From contig JACJWG010000005.1 in assembly GCA_020637235.1 (NCBI GenBank), positions 186,001-250,000 of the forward strand: DNA of 64,000 bases, given 5' to 3'. Below the pieces are notes generated by a model. The model did not search any database. It was not told the origin of the DNA and saw nothing but the letters and a program-made list of their open reading frames with translations. The stretch is from Acidimicrobiaceae bacterium (lineage in GTDB: Bacteria > Actinomycetota > Acidimicrobiia > Acidimicrobiales > Ilumatobacteraceae). The position numbers and the translations under genes were made by a program. Positions 1 through 8,992 of this stretch are shown here, one piece after another (position 1 is the first letter of the stretch; each line of letters starts with the position of its first letter).

Positions 1-2
1 TG

Positions 3-440
3 CCGGTGATCGCCGAGGACCTGGTGCCCAACCTGCTCCGCCATCCTCGCGCGCTGGTGAAGGTGGCGAACCTGGCTCGTCGGGCCGACCTGCGCGCCGA
101 GCTCGAGGCGATGCGCGACCGAGGGGTGCCGATCTCGATCATCTGGGCCAGCCGCGACGGGGTGATTCCCCGCGAGTCGTTCGAGGCGATGTGCGTCGCG
201 AGCGGCGTCGACGGCACCGTGGTCGACGGCACCCACAGCTGGCTGCTCGCCGACCCCGACCAGTTCGGCGAGGTGATCACCAACGACGTCCGCGTCGCGA
301 AGGCGGCCCGCGACCTCGAGCGCGACGCGCCGACCGAGCGCCGCCGCGGGCTGCGGCGGGTGCCCTCGCTCAGCCGCCGGACGCCGGAGCGCCGGGCAGG
401 CGCGGGCCACCGATCCGCAGATCACCACGTCGACGGGTGA
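3..440 (+). CDS. alpha/beta hydrolase, C-terminal part (gene begins before the window)
   Basis: The frame is open from the first bases of the window, so this is the 3' part of a longer gene. What can be read is a hydrolase C-terminal half. The stretch IIWASRDGVIP resembles the loop carrying the catalytic Asp, and GTHSWLLADP carries a His where the catalytic His is expected; the nucleophile elbow lies outside the window. The last 35 or so residues are Arg-rich and overlap the 3' end of convergent selB by 71 bp, so the true tail may be poorly conserved. Substrate unknown. Confidence 0.6.
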   Translation, partial: PVIAEDLVPNLLRHPRALVKVANLARRADLRAELEAMRDRGVPISIIWASRDGVIPRESFEAMCVASGVDGTVVDGTHSWLLADPDQFGEVITNDVRVAKAARDLERDAPTERRRGLRRVPSLSRRTPERRAGAGHRSADHHVDG

Positions 441-2118
441 TGCCGCGCGCGTCCAGTTCGTTCGCGAGCGGGAGTGCGTACTTGCGGGTGACGCCGAGGG
501 CATCGCGCAGCTGCGCCATCGTGATGCCCTCCGGCTCGACGGCGAGCAGGCGTGCTGCCGCGTCGGCGGCCAGGTGGATCGCGTCGACGTGGAACACGAT
601 CCCGTCGCGTTCGACGAGCACGCCCCGGCGGACCAGTTCGCGCACCGTGCTGCGATCCACACCGCTGGGCTCGGGGGGCGCGGCACCGCCGGCACGCAGC
701 TGTTCGACGACCGGATGGCTCGCGACGGCGTCGACCGCGTCCGCAGGCAGGATGCGGCCACCGTCGACCCGGATGTCGTCGAAGGTGGCGAGCAGCGCCC
801 GTTCGCGCGCGTCCAGCGCGGCGAGATCGAGCCCCAACGTGTCGGCCGCGGCGATGCGCTCACGCAGCGACGCGGTGGCAGCCGCCAGCGCGGAGCCGGC
901 GACCACCCAATGGTCGAGCGTCGGGGTGACGACCTCGCCGGTCCAGGCCTCGAGGTCGTCGACGAGCACCCAGCCGCGCTCCGCGACCAGGGACTCGATC
1001 GTGCCGTCGGGAACGGCGCGCGACGCAGGTCGCACCGGCGCGACGTCGAGCACCTCGCCCCCGCCGACGGTCTCGCCGCGGCCCGACTCGCGCAGCACGT
1101 ACCGGTCGCCGCGCATCAGCGGGAGTGCGGTCGGGAGGTGCAGGCGCACGTGACCCCGCTCACCGGGGACGAGGACGTCGGGTCCGAGGATCCGCACCTT
1201 GGCCGGCCACTCGCCCGAACCGACGTGCACCACGTACGCGCCGCGACGTGACACCTCGTGGTCGAGGGTGTCGAGCACCACGAGCGTCGCGTCCACGCGC
1301 GGCGACGGGCGCCACTGTGCGAGCGTCACGAGGGCGTCCCCGCGCTGCACCTGGTCGTGCTCGACCCCGACGAGGTTGACCGCCACACGGTTACCGGGTC
1401 CCACGACGTCGGCCGAGCGTCCGTGCCGCTGCAGGGACCGGATCCTCGCCGAGCGCCCCCCGGGCACCAGGTCGATGCGTTGGTCGACGGCGAGCGGACC
1501 ACCGGTCAGTGTGCCGGTGACCACGGTACCGCTGCCCTTGGCAGCGAAGCTCCGGTCCACCCACAGACGGGGCCGACGACGATCGGCGGACGCAGGTGTG
1601 TCGACGAGCAGGTCGGCGAGCGACGTGCGGAGCTCGTCGAGTCCGTCGCCGGTGGTGGCGCACACCGGCACGATCGGCGCGTCGGCGAGGAACGTGCCGG
1701 TCAAGTGGTCGATCACGTCGAGCGTCTGCAGTTCCAGCCACTCGTCGTCGACGAGATCGCGTTTGGTGAGCACCACCAGACCGCGACGATGGCCGAGCAG
1801 TTCCAGGATCCGCAGGTGCTCTTCGCTCTGCGGCTTCCACCCCTCGGTGGCGGCGACGACGAACAGGCAGGCGTCCACACCGCCGACGCCGGCCAGCATG
1901 TTGCGCACGAACCGCACGTGCCCGGGGACGTCGACGAAGCTCACCTCGACCGATCCGCCCTCGGGTGCGGCCAGCACCGTGTGGGCGAACCCGAGATCGA
2001 TCGTGAGCCCGCGGCGCTTCTCCTCGGCGAAACGGTCGGGATCGGTGCCGGTGAGCGCCAGCACGAGTGACGACTTGCCGTGGTCCACGTGCCCGGCGGT
2101 CGCGACCACTCGTGCCAC
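370..2118 (-). CDS. selB: selenocysteine-specific elongation factor SelB
   Basis: SelB is the GTPase that delivers selenocysteinyl-tRNA to the ribosome at UGA codons marked by a SECIS element. The N-terminus has GHVDHGKSS (G1), a switch region RRGLTIDLGFA, DVPGHVRFVRNM (G3) and TKRD (G4). EF-Tu-like beta-barrel domains follow, and the C-terminal third resembles the winged helices that bind SECIS RNA. The start is taken as the GTG at 2118 just before VVATAGHVDHGK, where the family normally begins; GTG at 2109 is also possible, and the frame is open further upstream without a standard start. It follows selA by 38 nt and is surely cotranscribed with it. The end overlaps the convergent hydrolase gene. 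Confidence 0.93.
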   Translation of the reverse strand: MARVVATAGHVDHGKSSLVLALTGTDPDRFAEEKRRGLTIDLGFAHTVLAAPEGGSVEVSFVDVPGHVRFVRNMLAGVGGVDACLFVVAATEGWKPQSEEHLRILELLGHRRGLVVLTKRDLVDDEWLELQTLDVIDHLTGTFLADAPIVPVCATTGDGLDELRTSLADLLVDTPASADRRRPRLWVDRSFAAKGSGTVVTGTLTGGPLAVDQRIDLVPGGRSARIRSLQRHGRSADVVGPGNRVAVNLVGVEHDQVQRGDALVTLAQWRPSPRVDATLVVLDTLDHEVSRRGAYVVHVGSGEWPAKVRILGPDVLVPGERGHVRLHLPTALPLMRGDRYVLRESGRGETVGGGEVLDVAPVRPASRAVPDGTIESLVAERGWVLVDDLEAWTGEVVTPTLDHWVVAGSALAAATASLRERIAAADTLGLDLAALDARERALLATFDDIRVDGGRILPADAVDAVASHPVVEQLRAGGAAPPEPSGVDRSTVRELVRRGVLVERDGIVFHVDAIHLAADAAARLLAVEPEGITMAQLRDALGVTRKYALPLANELDARGITRRRGDLRIGGPRLPGAPASGG

Positions 2119-2156
2119 GGGCGGCGACGTGGCCGTCGTGCCCTCCGTCTCGGCGC

Positions 2157-3467
2157 TCAGGACGCCACCTGCCCATTGCGAGCGCCGCCGGGCGCTGCTG
2201 CGAGTGCCGCGAGCAACGCGGCGGCGACGTGATCGTCGTCGGCGGGTTCGACCGTGCGCAGATCGACCAGGGTGCTGCCGTCGCGGCCGCGAGCGACGAC
2301 GGGCGGGTCGTGGGCGCGCAACGCCTGCAGATGGTCGCCGGCGAGTTCGAGCCCGAACGACGGCATCGTGGAACCCGGCGCCGAACCGGCGCCGGGGAGT
2401 GCCTCCAGGGAGACCGGACGTGCCGCAGGGACGCGCTCGGCGATCGCGGCGGCGCGGCGTTGGAGGTCGGCGAGCGGCGTGGCCACCATCCGCCAGAACG
2501 GCACCTCGTCGACGACACGCCGATGGAGGTACGCGAGCGCCGTGTGTTGCAACGCGGCCAGGGTGAGACCGCCCGGACGCAGCGCCCGTGCGAGTGGATG
2601 ACGTTGGCACGCCGCCACCAGATCCGATCGACCTGCGATGACGCCCGCCTGCGGACCGCCGAACAACTTGTCGGCGCTGAACGTGACGAGGTCGGCGCCG
2701 GCGGCGAGGGTCTGCACCGCGGCGGGTTCGTCGGCGAGCCAGGCCGGAGGGGGACCCGACAACCACGGGCACCCCGCGTCGATCAGCCCACTCCCGATGT
2801 CGGCCACGACCGGGACGCCGAGGGTGGCGAGCTCGGCCACGGAGGTGTCCTCGACGAAGCCTTTGACCCGGTAGTTGCTCGGGTGCACCTTCAACACGAG
2901 CGCGACGTCGCCGTCGGCCACGGCGCGGCGGTAGTCGGCGAGCCGGGTACGGTTCGTGGTGCCGACGTCACGGAGGCGTGCGCCGGACTGCTCCATCACC
3001 TCGGGAACGCGGAAGCTGCCTCCGATCTCGACGCTCTCGCCTCGGCTCACGGCGACCGATCGCCCGCTCGCGAGCGCCCCCACCACCAGCAACACGGCCG
3101 CAGCGTTGTTGTTGACGATCATCGCCGACTCGGCGCCGCACAGGCGGGCGAACAGTTGGCCGACGGCACGTTGGCGCGAGCCGCGCTCACCGGTCGCCAG
3201 GTCGAACTCGACGTTGACCGGCTGTGGTTCCTGGTGGTGGCCGACGGGGGCGCGGCCGAGGTTGGTGTGCAGCAGCACGCCGGTCGCGTTGACCACCGGG
3301 GTGAGCAGCGTGCGGCGGAACGCCTCGGCCCGGGCGGCGGCGCCGGACACGTCGTCGGCCGCGATCGCCGCGCGAGCGATGTCGACGCAGATCGTGTGCG
3401 GCAGGCCGCTGCTCGCCAGCGAGCGCGCCAGGGTGTCGACGCTCGGCGGGTGCTGGCGGGTCGACAT
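2157..3467 (-). CDS. selA: L-seryl-tRNA(Sec) selenium transferase SelA
   Basis: A PLP enzyme of 436 residues that converts seryl-tRNA(Sec) to selenocysteinyl-tRNA(Sec) with selenophosphate. Family hallmarks are NATGVLLHTNLGRAP, the NNNAAAVLL segment, RGESVEIGGSFRVPEVM, DVGTTNRTR and SADKLFGGPQAG, whose Lys binds PLP. The start is the ATG at 3467; the length is slightly under the usual 450-470. It is the first gene of a selA-selB operon and is divergent from dut with only 27 nt between the start codons, so the two promoters must overlap. The matching tRNA-Sec lies at 57892; selD is not in the window. Confidence 0.95.
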   Translation of the reverse strand: MSTRQHPPSVDTLARSLASSGLPHTICVDIARAAIAADDVSGAAARAEAFRRTLLTPVVNATGVLLHTNLGRAPVGHHQEPQPVNVEFDLATGERGSRQRAVGQLFARLCGAESAMIVNNNAAAVLLVVGALASGRSVAVSRGESVEIGGSFRVPEVMEQSGARLRDVGTTNRTRLADYRRAVADGDVALVLKVHPSNYRVKGFVEDTSVAELATLGVPVVADIGSGLIDAGCPWLSGPPPAWLADEPAAVQTLAAGADLVTFSADKLFGGPQAGVIAGRSDLVAACQRHPLARALRPGGLTLAALQHTALAYLHRRVVDEVPFWRMVATPLADLQRRAAAIAERVPAARPVSLEALPGAGSAPGSTMPSFGLELAGDHLQALRAHDPPVVARGRDGSTLVDLRTVEPADDDHVAAALLAALAAAPGGARNGQVAS

Positions 3468-3494
3468 CGCGAGCAGCGTAGAGTCGTTCCAGCG

Positions 3495-3932
3495 ATGTTG
3501 TTCGTGCCGATCGTCCAGCTCGACCCCGACCTGCCCCTCCCGACGTACTCCCACGCCGGCGACGCCGGGCTCGACCTGCGCGCACGAGCGGACGTCGTCG
3601 TCGAAGCAGGCGGCGGACGAGCACTGGTCCCGACCGGTATCTCGATCGCGATCCCGTCGGGATGGGCCGGCTTCGTCGTGCCCCGCAGCGGCCTCGCGCT
3701 GAAGCACGGCATCGGCGTCGTGAACGCGCCCGGCCTCATCGACGCCGCGTACCGCGGCGAGATCAAGGTGGTGTTGCTCAACACCGACGCCCACCGCGAC
3801 TACCACGTCCAGCGCGGCGAGCGCATCGCGCAGCTCGTGGTGCAGCAGGTGGGGCAGGTGGTCTGGCAGGTCGTGGAGGCGCTCGACGGTGAGGATCGGG
3901 GCGGCGGATTCGGCCATACGGGTCGTCACTGA
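3495..3932 (+). CDS. dut: deoxyuridine 5'-triphosphate nucleotidohydrolase
   Basis: dUTPase hydrolyses dUTP to dUMP and pyrophosphate, keeping uracil out of DNA and supplying dUMP for dTMP synthesis. The trimeric dUTPase motifs are visible in order: HAGDAGLDLRA (motif 1), PRSGLALKHGI (motif 2), NAPGLIDAAYRGEIKV (motif 3), RGERIAQLVV (motif 4) and the C-terminal GGFGHTG arm (motif 5). The length of 145 residues is typical. The stop codon shares one base with the start of the ankyrin-repeat gene (TGATG), suggesting coupled translation. Confidence 0.95.
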   Translation: MLFVPIVQLDPDLPLPTYSHAGDAGLDLRARADVVVEAGGGRALVPTGISIAIPSGWAGFVVPRSGLALKHGIGVVNAPGLIDAAYRGEIKVVLLNTDAHRDYHVQRGERIAQLVVQQVGQVVWQVVEALDGEDRGGGFGHTGRH

Positions 3933-4639
3933 TGATCCCGGCCGACGACCCTCGCGCCGTGGCGCTCACGACGGCGATCCAGGCCGGCGATCTCTCGGCG
4001 CTCGACGGGCTGATCGCCCGGCACCCCGAAGTGTCGACGGCCCGGTTCGGCGACGAGCGCATGTCGCGTACCGCACTGCACGTCGCCACCGACTGGCCTG
4101 GACACTGGCCGAACGTGGGCGCCACGATCGCACGTCTCGTCGCCTCCGGCGCCGACGTCGGGGCCCGGTTCGCCGGCCCGCACGTCGAGACGCCACTGCA
4201 CTGGGCGGCGAGCAGCGACGACGTCGAGGCGATCGACGCCTTGCTGGCCGCCGGTGCCGACATCGAGGCCGACGGCGCCGTGCTCACCGGTGGGTCGGCG
4301 CTCGACGACGCCGTGGTGTTCGCCCAGTGGCGGGCGGCTCGCCGGCTGTTCGAGGCCGGCGCCCAGGTCACGTTCTGGCATGCCGCGCCGCTGGGTCTCG
4401 TCGACCGGGTGCGCCACGAGTTGGCCGAGGGCACGGTCTCGCCCGACGAGATCACCGGCGCGTGCTGGCACGCGGCCCGCGCCGGTCGGCTCGAGGTGGT
4501 GGCGGTGCTGGTGGATGCGGGTGCCGATCTGCACGAGGTGCTGTGGGAGGACCACACGGTGCTCGACGCTGCCGTGCACGCGGGCCACGAGGACGTCGCG
4601 TCCTTCCTGCGTCTCCGGGGTGCGGGGTCGTCGACGTGA
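3932..4639 (+). CDS. ankyrin-repeat protein
   Basis: A 235-residue protein made largely of ankyrin-type helical pairs: for example TALHVATDWPGHWPNVGATIARLVASGADV, TPLHWAASSDDVEAIDALLAAGADI and a late repeat ending VLVDAGADLHEV (each read in pieces). Ankyrin repeats bind other proteins; no catalytic domain, signal peptide or membrane segment is visible, so it is probably a cytoplasmic adaptor. It sits between dut and a lipoprotein gene with which it overlaps by 4 nt (GTGA), so the three form an operon. Function unknown. Confidence 0.8.
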   Translation: MIPADDPRAVALTTAIQAGDLSALDGLIARHPEVSTARFGDERMSRTALHVATDWPGHWPNVGATIARLVASGADVGARFAGPHVETPLHWAASSDDVEAIDALLAAGADIEADGAVLTGGSALDDAVVFAQWRAARRLFEAGAQVTFWHAAPLGLVDRVRHELAEGTVSPDEITGACWHAARAGRLEVVAVLVDAGADLHEVLWEDHTVLDAAVHAGHEDVASFLRLRGAGSST

Positions 4640-5166
4640 GCACGGGTCGGGCCATCGGTGCCCGCCGGTCAGGCCATGCAGGCCATGCAGGCCGAGCGAT
4701 CCGAGCGACGGGTGCTGTGCTCGCCCTGGCTGTCGTCGCGGTCGCCGGGGCGTGCACCGGTGGTGACGGTGGTGACGGTGGCGATGCGGGCGACGCGACC
4801 GACTTCTGTGCGGCGATGGCGCGCTTCGAGGCACTGCAGGCGGCGGGCGACGAGTTGTTCGCAGCGACCGAGGTGGTGCCGGCCGAGGATCTGCGCGACG
4901 TGTTCCGGCAGGTCGACACCACGATCGACGAGCTGATCGACTCGGCCCCCGAGGCCGTCGCGACCGATGTCCGACTGGTGGGGGAGACGACCCAGCAGGT
5001 GATCGCAGCGCTCGAGCGAGTCGACTACGACCTGGTCGCGCTCGCCACCGACCCGCAGTACGCCGAGTCGCTCGCCGACGTCGACGACACCCGGATCACC
5101 GAGGCCAACGACCGCCTGGCGGTGTACGTCCGGACGGAGTGCCCGTCACCACCCTCCGCTTCGTGA
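4636..5166 (+). CDS. putative lipoprotein of unknown function
   Basis: The start is the GTG at 4636, which overlaps the stop of the preceding gene (GTGA). After a basic N-region containing a short GHAG repeat, a hydrophobic stretch ends in the lipobox VAGAC at about residue 37, followed by a Gly/Asp-rich spacer, as expected for a lipid-anchored exported protein. The mature part of about 140 residues is acidic and helical, with one early and one late Cys (DFCAAM, RTECPS) that could pair. No enzyme motif is seen. The stop codon lies inside the first of the palindromic repeats at 5162. Confidence 0.72.
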   Translation: MSTGRAIGARRSGHAGHAGRAIRATGAVLALAVVAVAGACTGGDGGDGGDAGDATDFCAAMARFEALQAAGDELFAATEVVPAEDLRDVFRQVDTTIDELIDSAPEAVATDVRLVGETTQQVIAALERVDYDLVALATDPQYAESLADVDDTRITEANDRLAVYVRTECPSPPSAS

Positions 5167-5252
5167 GCCGGATGCGCAGCTGGTGCGCATCTCGCTCACG
5201 GACCTGTCTGCTTCGTGAGCGCAATGCGCAGCTGGTGCGCATCTCGCTCACG
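5162..5252. repeat. tandem pair of long imperfect palindromes between convergent genes
   Basis: Two 39-nt copies (5162-5200 and 5214-5252) separated by 13 nt. Each has 17-nt arms around the loop GCTGG: a left arm CGTGAGC..ATGCGCA and a right arm TGCGCATCTCGCTCACG, with two mismatches per hairpin. In copy 2 pairing extends outward by CTT/AAG. The copies differ only in two or three bases of the left arm. The position between the convergent lipoprotein and NUDIX genes suits a bidirectional terminator, but the duplicated, highly conserved form also resembles a REP-like mobile repeat. Confidence 0.8.
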
Positions 5253-5260
5253 AAGGGCCG

Positions 5261-5980
5261 TCAGCGCCACGCGAAGACGGGTTGCTCGAAATCGTCGACC
5301 CGCTCGTGCACGCGCCCGTCGATCGCCACCCACCGGAACTGCACGAGCACCGCCCCCGTGGGCGCGTGGATCAGGTCCCGGCCGAGCGGCACCTGCACCA
5401 CCGGCCGGGGGCTCTCGGGGATCGTCACGAACCTCGGCGAGTCGGCACGGCACAGCTCGTGCAACCCGATCCGGTAGGCGTACGCCACCTCGTCGGGATT
5501 GGGGACGAGGTCGAGCCCGGCGCCACCCCACACCACCACCGGTGTCATCACGTATCCCGATCGTGTGGGGTAGTCGTCGAGCAGGCCGAGCACCGCCGAC
5601 TCGTCGAGCCGCACCCCGAGCTCCTCGTCGAGCTCGCGCAACGCCGCGTCGACCGCGGTCTCGCCAGCGTCGAGCCGGCCGCCGGGCAGCGCCCACTGGC
5701 CGCCGTGGCGGTTGAGACGTGACGCCCGGCGACACAGCAAGAACGCGGCGCCGCCGCTGACACCCACCATCCGACCGTCGAGCCCGGTGGTGTCGCCGGG
5801 CACCATGCTCAGATCGTCGACACCGACGTCGAAGGGGTCGTCGTCGTCGGACGGGTCGCTGTCGACGACGACGATCGCGACGGCGGCCCGCTTGCGGTCG
5901 TCGTCGCCGACCTCGCGACGGTCGTGAGCGGCGAGGTGACGCACCATCCGCTCGCGCAGGTCGTCCGTGAGCTCGATCAC
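5261..5980 (-). CDS. NUDIX hydrolase
   Basis: A 239-residue protein with a complete Nudix box, beginning GGRLDAGET and ending RELDEELGV at about residues 125-147, which binds divalent metal and cleaves nucleoside diphosphates linked to another moiety. The arrangement (LCRRASRLNRHGGQWALPGG before the box, a C-terminal part with YPTRSGYVMTPVVVW) is like CoA-pyrophosphatase-type Nudix proteins, but the substrate cannot be assigned. An acidic insert with several Asp runs lies near residues 35-55. The GTG start at 5980 overlaps the stop of the YibE/F-like gene by 4 nt. Confidence 0.88.
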   Translation of the reverse strand: MIELTDDLRERMVRHLAAHDRREVGDDDRKRAAVAIVVVDSDPSDDDDPFDVGVDDLSMVPGDTTGLDGRMVGVSGGAAFLLCRRASRLNRHGGQWALPGGRLDAGETAVDAALRELDEELGVRLDESAVLGLLDDYPTRSGYVMTPVVVWGGAGLDLVPNPDEVAYAYRIGLHELCRADSPRFVTIPESPRPVVQVPLGRDLIHAPTGAVLVQFRWVAIDGRVHERVDDFEQPVFAWR

Positions 5981-7197
5981 GCTGGCCCCGCAGCGTCGTG
6001 ACCGGGTTCGTGTTCGTGGCGATCGCGAGGGTCGTCGTGGGGTTCGGCGGGGAGCACCTGTGCAGCCAACCACGTCGAGATCGGCACGGCCGAGACGAGG
6101 CCGATCGACCCCACGAGCGAGCGCACCACCTCGACGGCCACCAGCTCGCGGGTGACGATCGAGCCGAGACCCTGACGAGCCTCGCTGAACAGCAGCAGCA
6201 GCGGCAGCGACGCGCCGGCGTATGCGAGGAACAGGGTGTTCACCGTCGAGGAGATGTGGTCGCGCCCGATGCGCAACCCGCTGCGGAACAGCTCGGGGGT
6301 GGAGGCGTGGGGCCGGCTCGCCCGCAGCTCGGCGACCGCCGACACCTGGGTGACGGTGACGTCGTCGAGCACGCCGAGCGATCCGATCACGATGCCGGCG
6401 AGCAAGATGCCACGCGGGTCGATCGGCACCGACAGCGCGTCGAGGAACGCGGTCGCGTCGTCGGTGTATCCGGTGAAGTTGGTGAGCCGGACGAAGATCC
6501 ACGACAGCACACCGGTGACGACGAGGGCGGCGAACGTCGACAGGAGCGCGACGGTGGTGAGCGGACCGAACCCGTGAGCCAGGTAGAGCGCGACGTACGC
6601 GATCACCGATGCCGCGACGAGTGCCACCGGCACGGCCGCGTTGCCGTCGAGCAGCGACGGCAGCAGGAACACGACGATCACGATCAGGCTGGCGGCCAGG
6701 CCCGCGAGCGCACCCAGGCCCCGCCACCGTCCCAGCACCAGGATCGCCGTCACGAACAGCAGCGCGAGCCAGAGCATCGGCGTGGCGCGCTCGTACTCGT
6801 AGAACGAATAGGCCACCGAACCGTCGAGAGTGGGTGTGGCGATCACCTGCACGTCGTCGCCCGCAGCGAGCTGCTTGCCACTTCCGCCTGCCGGCGTCTC
6901 GAACGTGAACACTTCGCCGGACGTGATGCCCTCGACCACGCTGATCGTGGCCACCGAGCACTCGAGCAGCGGATCGTACGAGCAGGGCAGCAACTTGACG
7001 CCCTGCACGCGAGCAGCGACGGGGTCGGCGTCGAGCATCGCCGGGTCGGTACGCGGCCGGTCGTCGGACGGCCACAACACCACGAGTCCGAGCAGCGTCA
7101 GCGCACCGCACACGATCGCGGCGAACGTGAGGATGCGCTCGGTCGGCGCCGACGGTCGCGCTGTTGCGCCACCCGTGTGCGCGTGGCCGCCGCTCAC
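5977..7197 (-). CDS. YibE/F-like multipass membrane protein
   Basis: A 406-residue membrane protein with one N-terminal transmembrane segment (residues about 20-45), an extracytoplasmic beta-rich domain with a Cys pair (LPCSYDPLLECSV), and then about seven hydrophobic helices. The conserved segment GVLDDVTVTQVSAVAEL is typical of the YibE/F family, whose role is not established (proposed transport). The C-terminal tail is His/Asp-rich (DPRDRHEHEPGHD) and could bind metal. The GTG start at 7197 overlaps the stop of the flavoprotein gene (GTGA). Confidence 0.85.
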   Translation of the reverse strand: MSGGHAHTGGATARPSAPTERILTFAAIVCGALTLLGLVVLWPSDDRPRTDPAMLDADPVAARVQGVKLLPCSYDPLLECSVATISVVEGITSGEVFTFETPAGGSGKQLAAGDDVQVIATPTLDGSVAYSFYEYERATPMLWLALLFVTAILVLGRWRGLGALAGLAASLIVIVVFLLPSLLDGNAAVPVALVAASVIAYVALYLAHGFGPLTTVALLSTFAALVVTGVLSWIFVRLTNFTGYTDDATAFLDALSVPIDPRGILLAGIVIGSLGVLDDVTVTQVSAVAELRASRPHASTPELFRSGLRIGRDHISSTVNTLFLAYAGASLPLLLLFSEARQGLGSIVTRELVAVEVVRSLVGSIGLVSAVPISTWLAAQVLPAEPHDDPRDRHEHEPGHDAAGPA

Positions 7198-8144
7198 CCG
7201 GCGACGCCCGCCAGCGCGTCGGCAGCCGAGAGCCCGCTGAGCGCCGCCCCTTCCACACGCGGTCCAGCGAATGCATCGCCGGCCACGGCGAGGGTCGGGT
7301 CGCCGTCGGGACTCCAGTGCCGCTCGGGCCAGATGCGCCTCGGGGTCGCGAACCGCCAGCGCTTCAGCTGACTCTCGATCACCACGGCGTCGCCGAGGTG
7401 CGGTCGCGCCATCTGGAGCAGCAGATCGTGCGCGACCGTGGGGTCGTCGTCCCAGTGCTCGTCGCTCCAGCCCGGTTCGGCCAGCAGGCTGATCGCCGGC
7501 ACGCGGCTGATCCCCTTCTGCTGCTGATCGCCGACGAAGGTGAAGCGTGCGTCGGTCTGCACGCCGCCCGGCGCAGGCACGGCGCTCGGCCGGTCGAGCA
7601 CGGCGAGCAACGCGAGGGTGCGGTCGTAGTCGGTGCGCCACAGCGCGTCGGGCATCCCGACGTCGGCCGATACGAGCAAGGAGTACGCCTGGGGCAGCGG
7701 GCACGTGACGATGAGACCGTCGGCGCCGTGCACGCTGCCGTCGTCGAGCTTCACGTCCCACGAGTCGGGTGAGCCTCGGTGCAGCGAGAACACGAGCGAG
7801 TCGCATCGCACGTCGAGGCCCCGAGCGAGGTGCTTCGCGAGGGCGTTCATGCCGCCGTGCACCGCGTATCGCGGATGGCCGTCGGGGAGCTGCGAGAAGC
7901 CCGTGCACCACTCGAAGACGACGCCGTCGTCCTGCCACCGTCGGACGTGCTCGGCGAACTCGTCGGTGCGCACGGTGAAGAACTGCGCGCCGTGGTCGAG
8001 CCGGGCATCGCCGATCCTGCGGGTGGCGAGCCGCCCGCCGGGCGATCGGCCCTTGTCGAAGAGCACGACCTCGTGACCCTTGCCGACCAACGCGTGAGCG
8101 GCCATCAACCCGGCCAGCCCGGCCCCGACGACGGCGACCCTCAT
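7194..8144 (-). CDS. FAD-dependent oxidoreductase, renalase-like
   Basis: 316 residues beginning with a dinucleotide-binding fold (VAVVGAGLAGLMAA), followed by FDKGRSPGGRLATRR and DHGAQFFTV, the pattern of the renalase/COG3380 group of NAD(P)/FAD amine-oxidase-like proteins. The C-terminal FAD contact segment LAVAGDAFAGPRVEGAALSG is present. The group is thought to oxidise reduced nicotinamide isomers or amines; the substrate here is unknown. The ATG start overlaps the hydrolase stop, and the stop overlaps the YibE/F start, so it lies in the middle of a tightly packed operon. Confidence 0.88.
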   Translation of the reverse strand: MRVAVVGAGLAGLMAAHALVGKGHEVVLFDKGRSPGGRLATRRIGDARLDHGAQFFTVRTDEFAEHVRRWQDDGVVFEWCTGFSQLPDGHPRYAVHGGMNALAKHLARGLDVRCDSLVFSLHRGSPDSWDVKLDDGSVHGADGLIVTCPLPQAYSLLVSADVGMPDALWRTDYDRTLALLAVLDRPSAVPAPGGVQTDARFTFVGDQQQKGISRVPAISLLAEPGWSDEHWDDDPTVAHDLLLQMARPHLGDAVVIESQLKRWRFATPRRIWPERHWSPDGDPTLAVAGDAFAGPRVEGAALSGLSAADALAGVAG

Positions 8145-8992
8145 GCGGTGGAGGCGAGGGGAGCCGTCGACGCGTTGTCGTCGGCGTCACGGCTGACGCG
8201 CTGCAGGAAGTCGAGCAACACTCGGTTGAACGTGGTGGCGTGCTCGACCATGAACCCATGTGCGGCGCCGGAGATGACCACCAGCTCGGCGTCGGGGAGG
8301 CGCTCGGCGAGCTCCTCGCTGTCGCCGCGCGGGGTGAGGATGTCCTGGTTGCCCACCACGACGAGTGCCGGCACGGTGATCTCGCCGAGCCGGTCGGCCA
8401 TGGCCTCGTCGGTGGCGAGGATCGCTCGTACCTGGGCCACGAACGCGTGCGTGGGGCGTCCCATGGCCAGTGGACCGAGCCAGCCGAACGCCGGCAGCAG
8501 CCGGCGGAACGAACGAGGGCCGATCACCCACCTGGCAGCCTCGCTGGCGAGGGCGCCCATGCCGCGTTCGGCAGCGGTGCTCGCCCAGCCGGACAACAGC
8601 TCGCGCCGCCAGTCGTGGTTGCGACACGCGGTGCACGCGAGCGTCAGCGAGCGGACGCGATCGGGGTACTGCAGTGCCACGATCTGCGAGATCGCACCGC
8701 CCATCGACGCGCCGACGACGTGCACACGGTCGACGCCGACGTGGTCGAGCACGGCGATCGCGTCGGCGGCCATCTGCTCGAGGCTGTAGTGCCCGAACGG
8801 CTTGTCGCTGCGACCGGCACCGCGGTTGTCGAGTGCGATCACGCGATAGCGCGCCGCGAGCACGAAGCGCTGCATGTCCCAGCCGTGCTTGTCGGCCCCG
8901 AGGCCCTGGATCATCAGGACCGCCGGCGCGCCGTGGCGCCCGAGGACTTCGTAGTGCAGGCGGATCCCGTCGCTCGATCGTGCGTACGGCAC
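8141..8992 (-). CDS. alpha/beta hydrolase
   Basis: 283 residues with the classical fold: oxyanion region MIQGLGADKHGWDMQ, DNRGAGRSDKPFG, nucleophile elbow GASMGGAI (catalytic Ser near residue 98), an Asp in VVGNQDILTPRGD and the catalytic His in SGAAHGFMVE. It resembles 3-oxoadipate enol-lactonase/haloperoxidase-type esterases, but the substrate is unassigned. The GTG start at 8992 shares its first base with the stop of the acyltransferase-like gene. Confidence 0.88.
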   Translation of the reverse strand: MPYARSSDGIRLHYEVLGRHGAPAVLMIQGLGADKHGWDMQRFVLAARYRVIALDNRGAGRSDKPFGHYSLEQMAADAIAVLDHVGVDRVHVVGASMGGAISQIVALQYPDRVRSLTLACTACRNHDWRRELLSGWASTAAERGMGALASEAARWVIGPRSFRRLLPAFGWLGPLAMGRPTHAFVAQVRAILATDEAMADRLGEITVPALVVVGNQDILTPRGDSEELAERLPDAELVVISGAAHGFMVEHATTFNRVLLDFLQRVSRDADDNASTAPLASTA

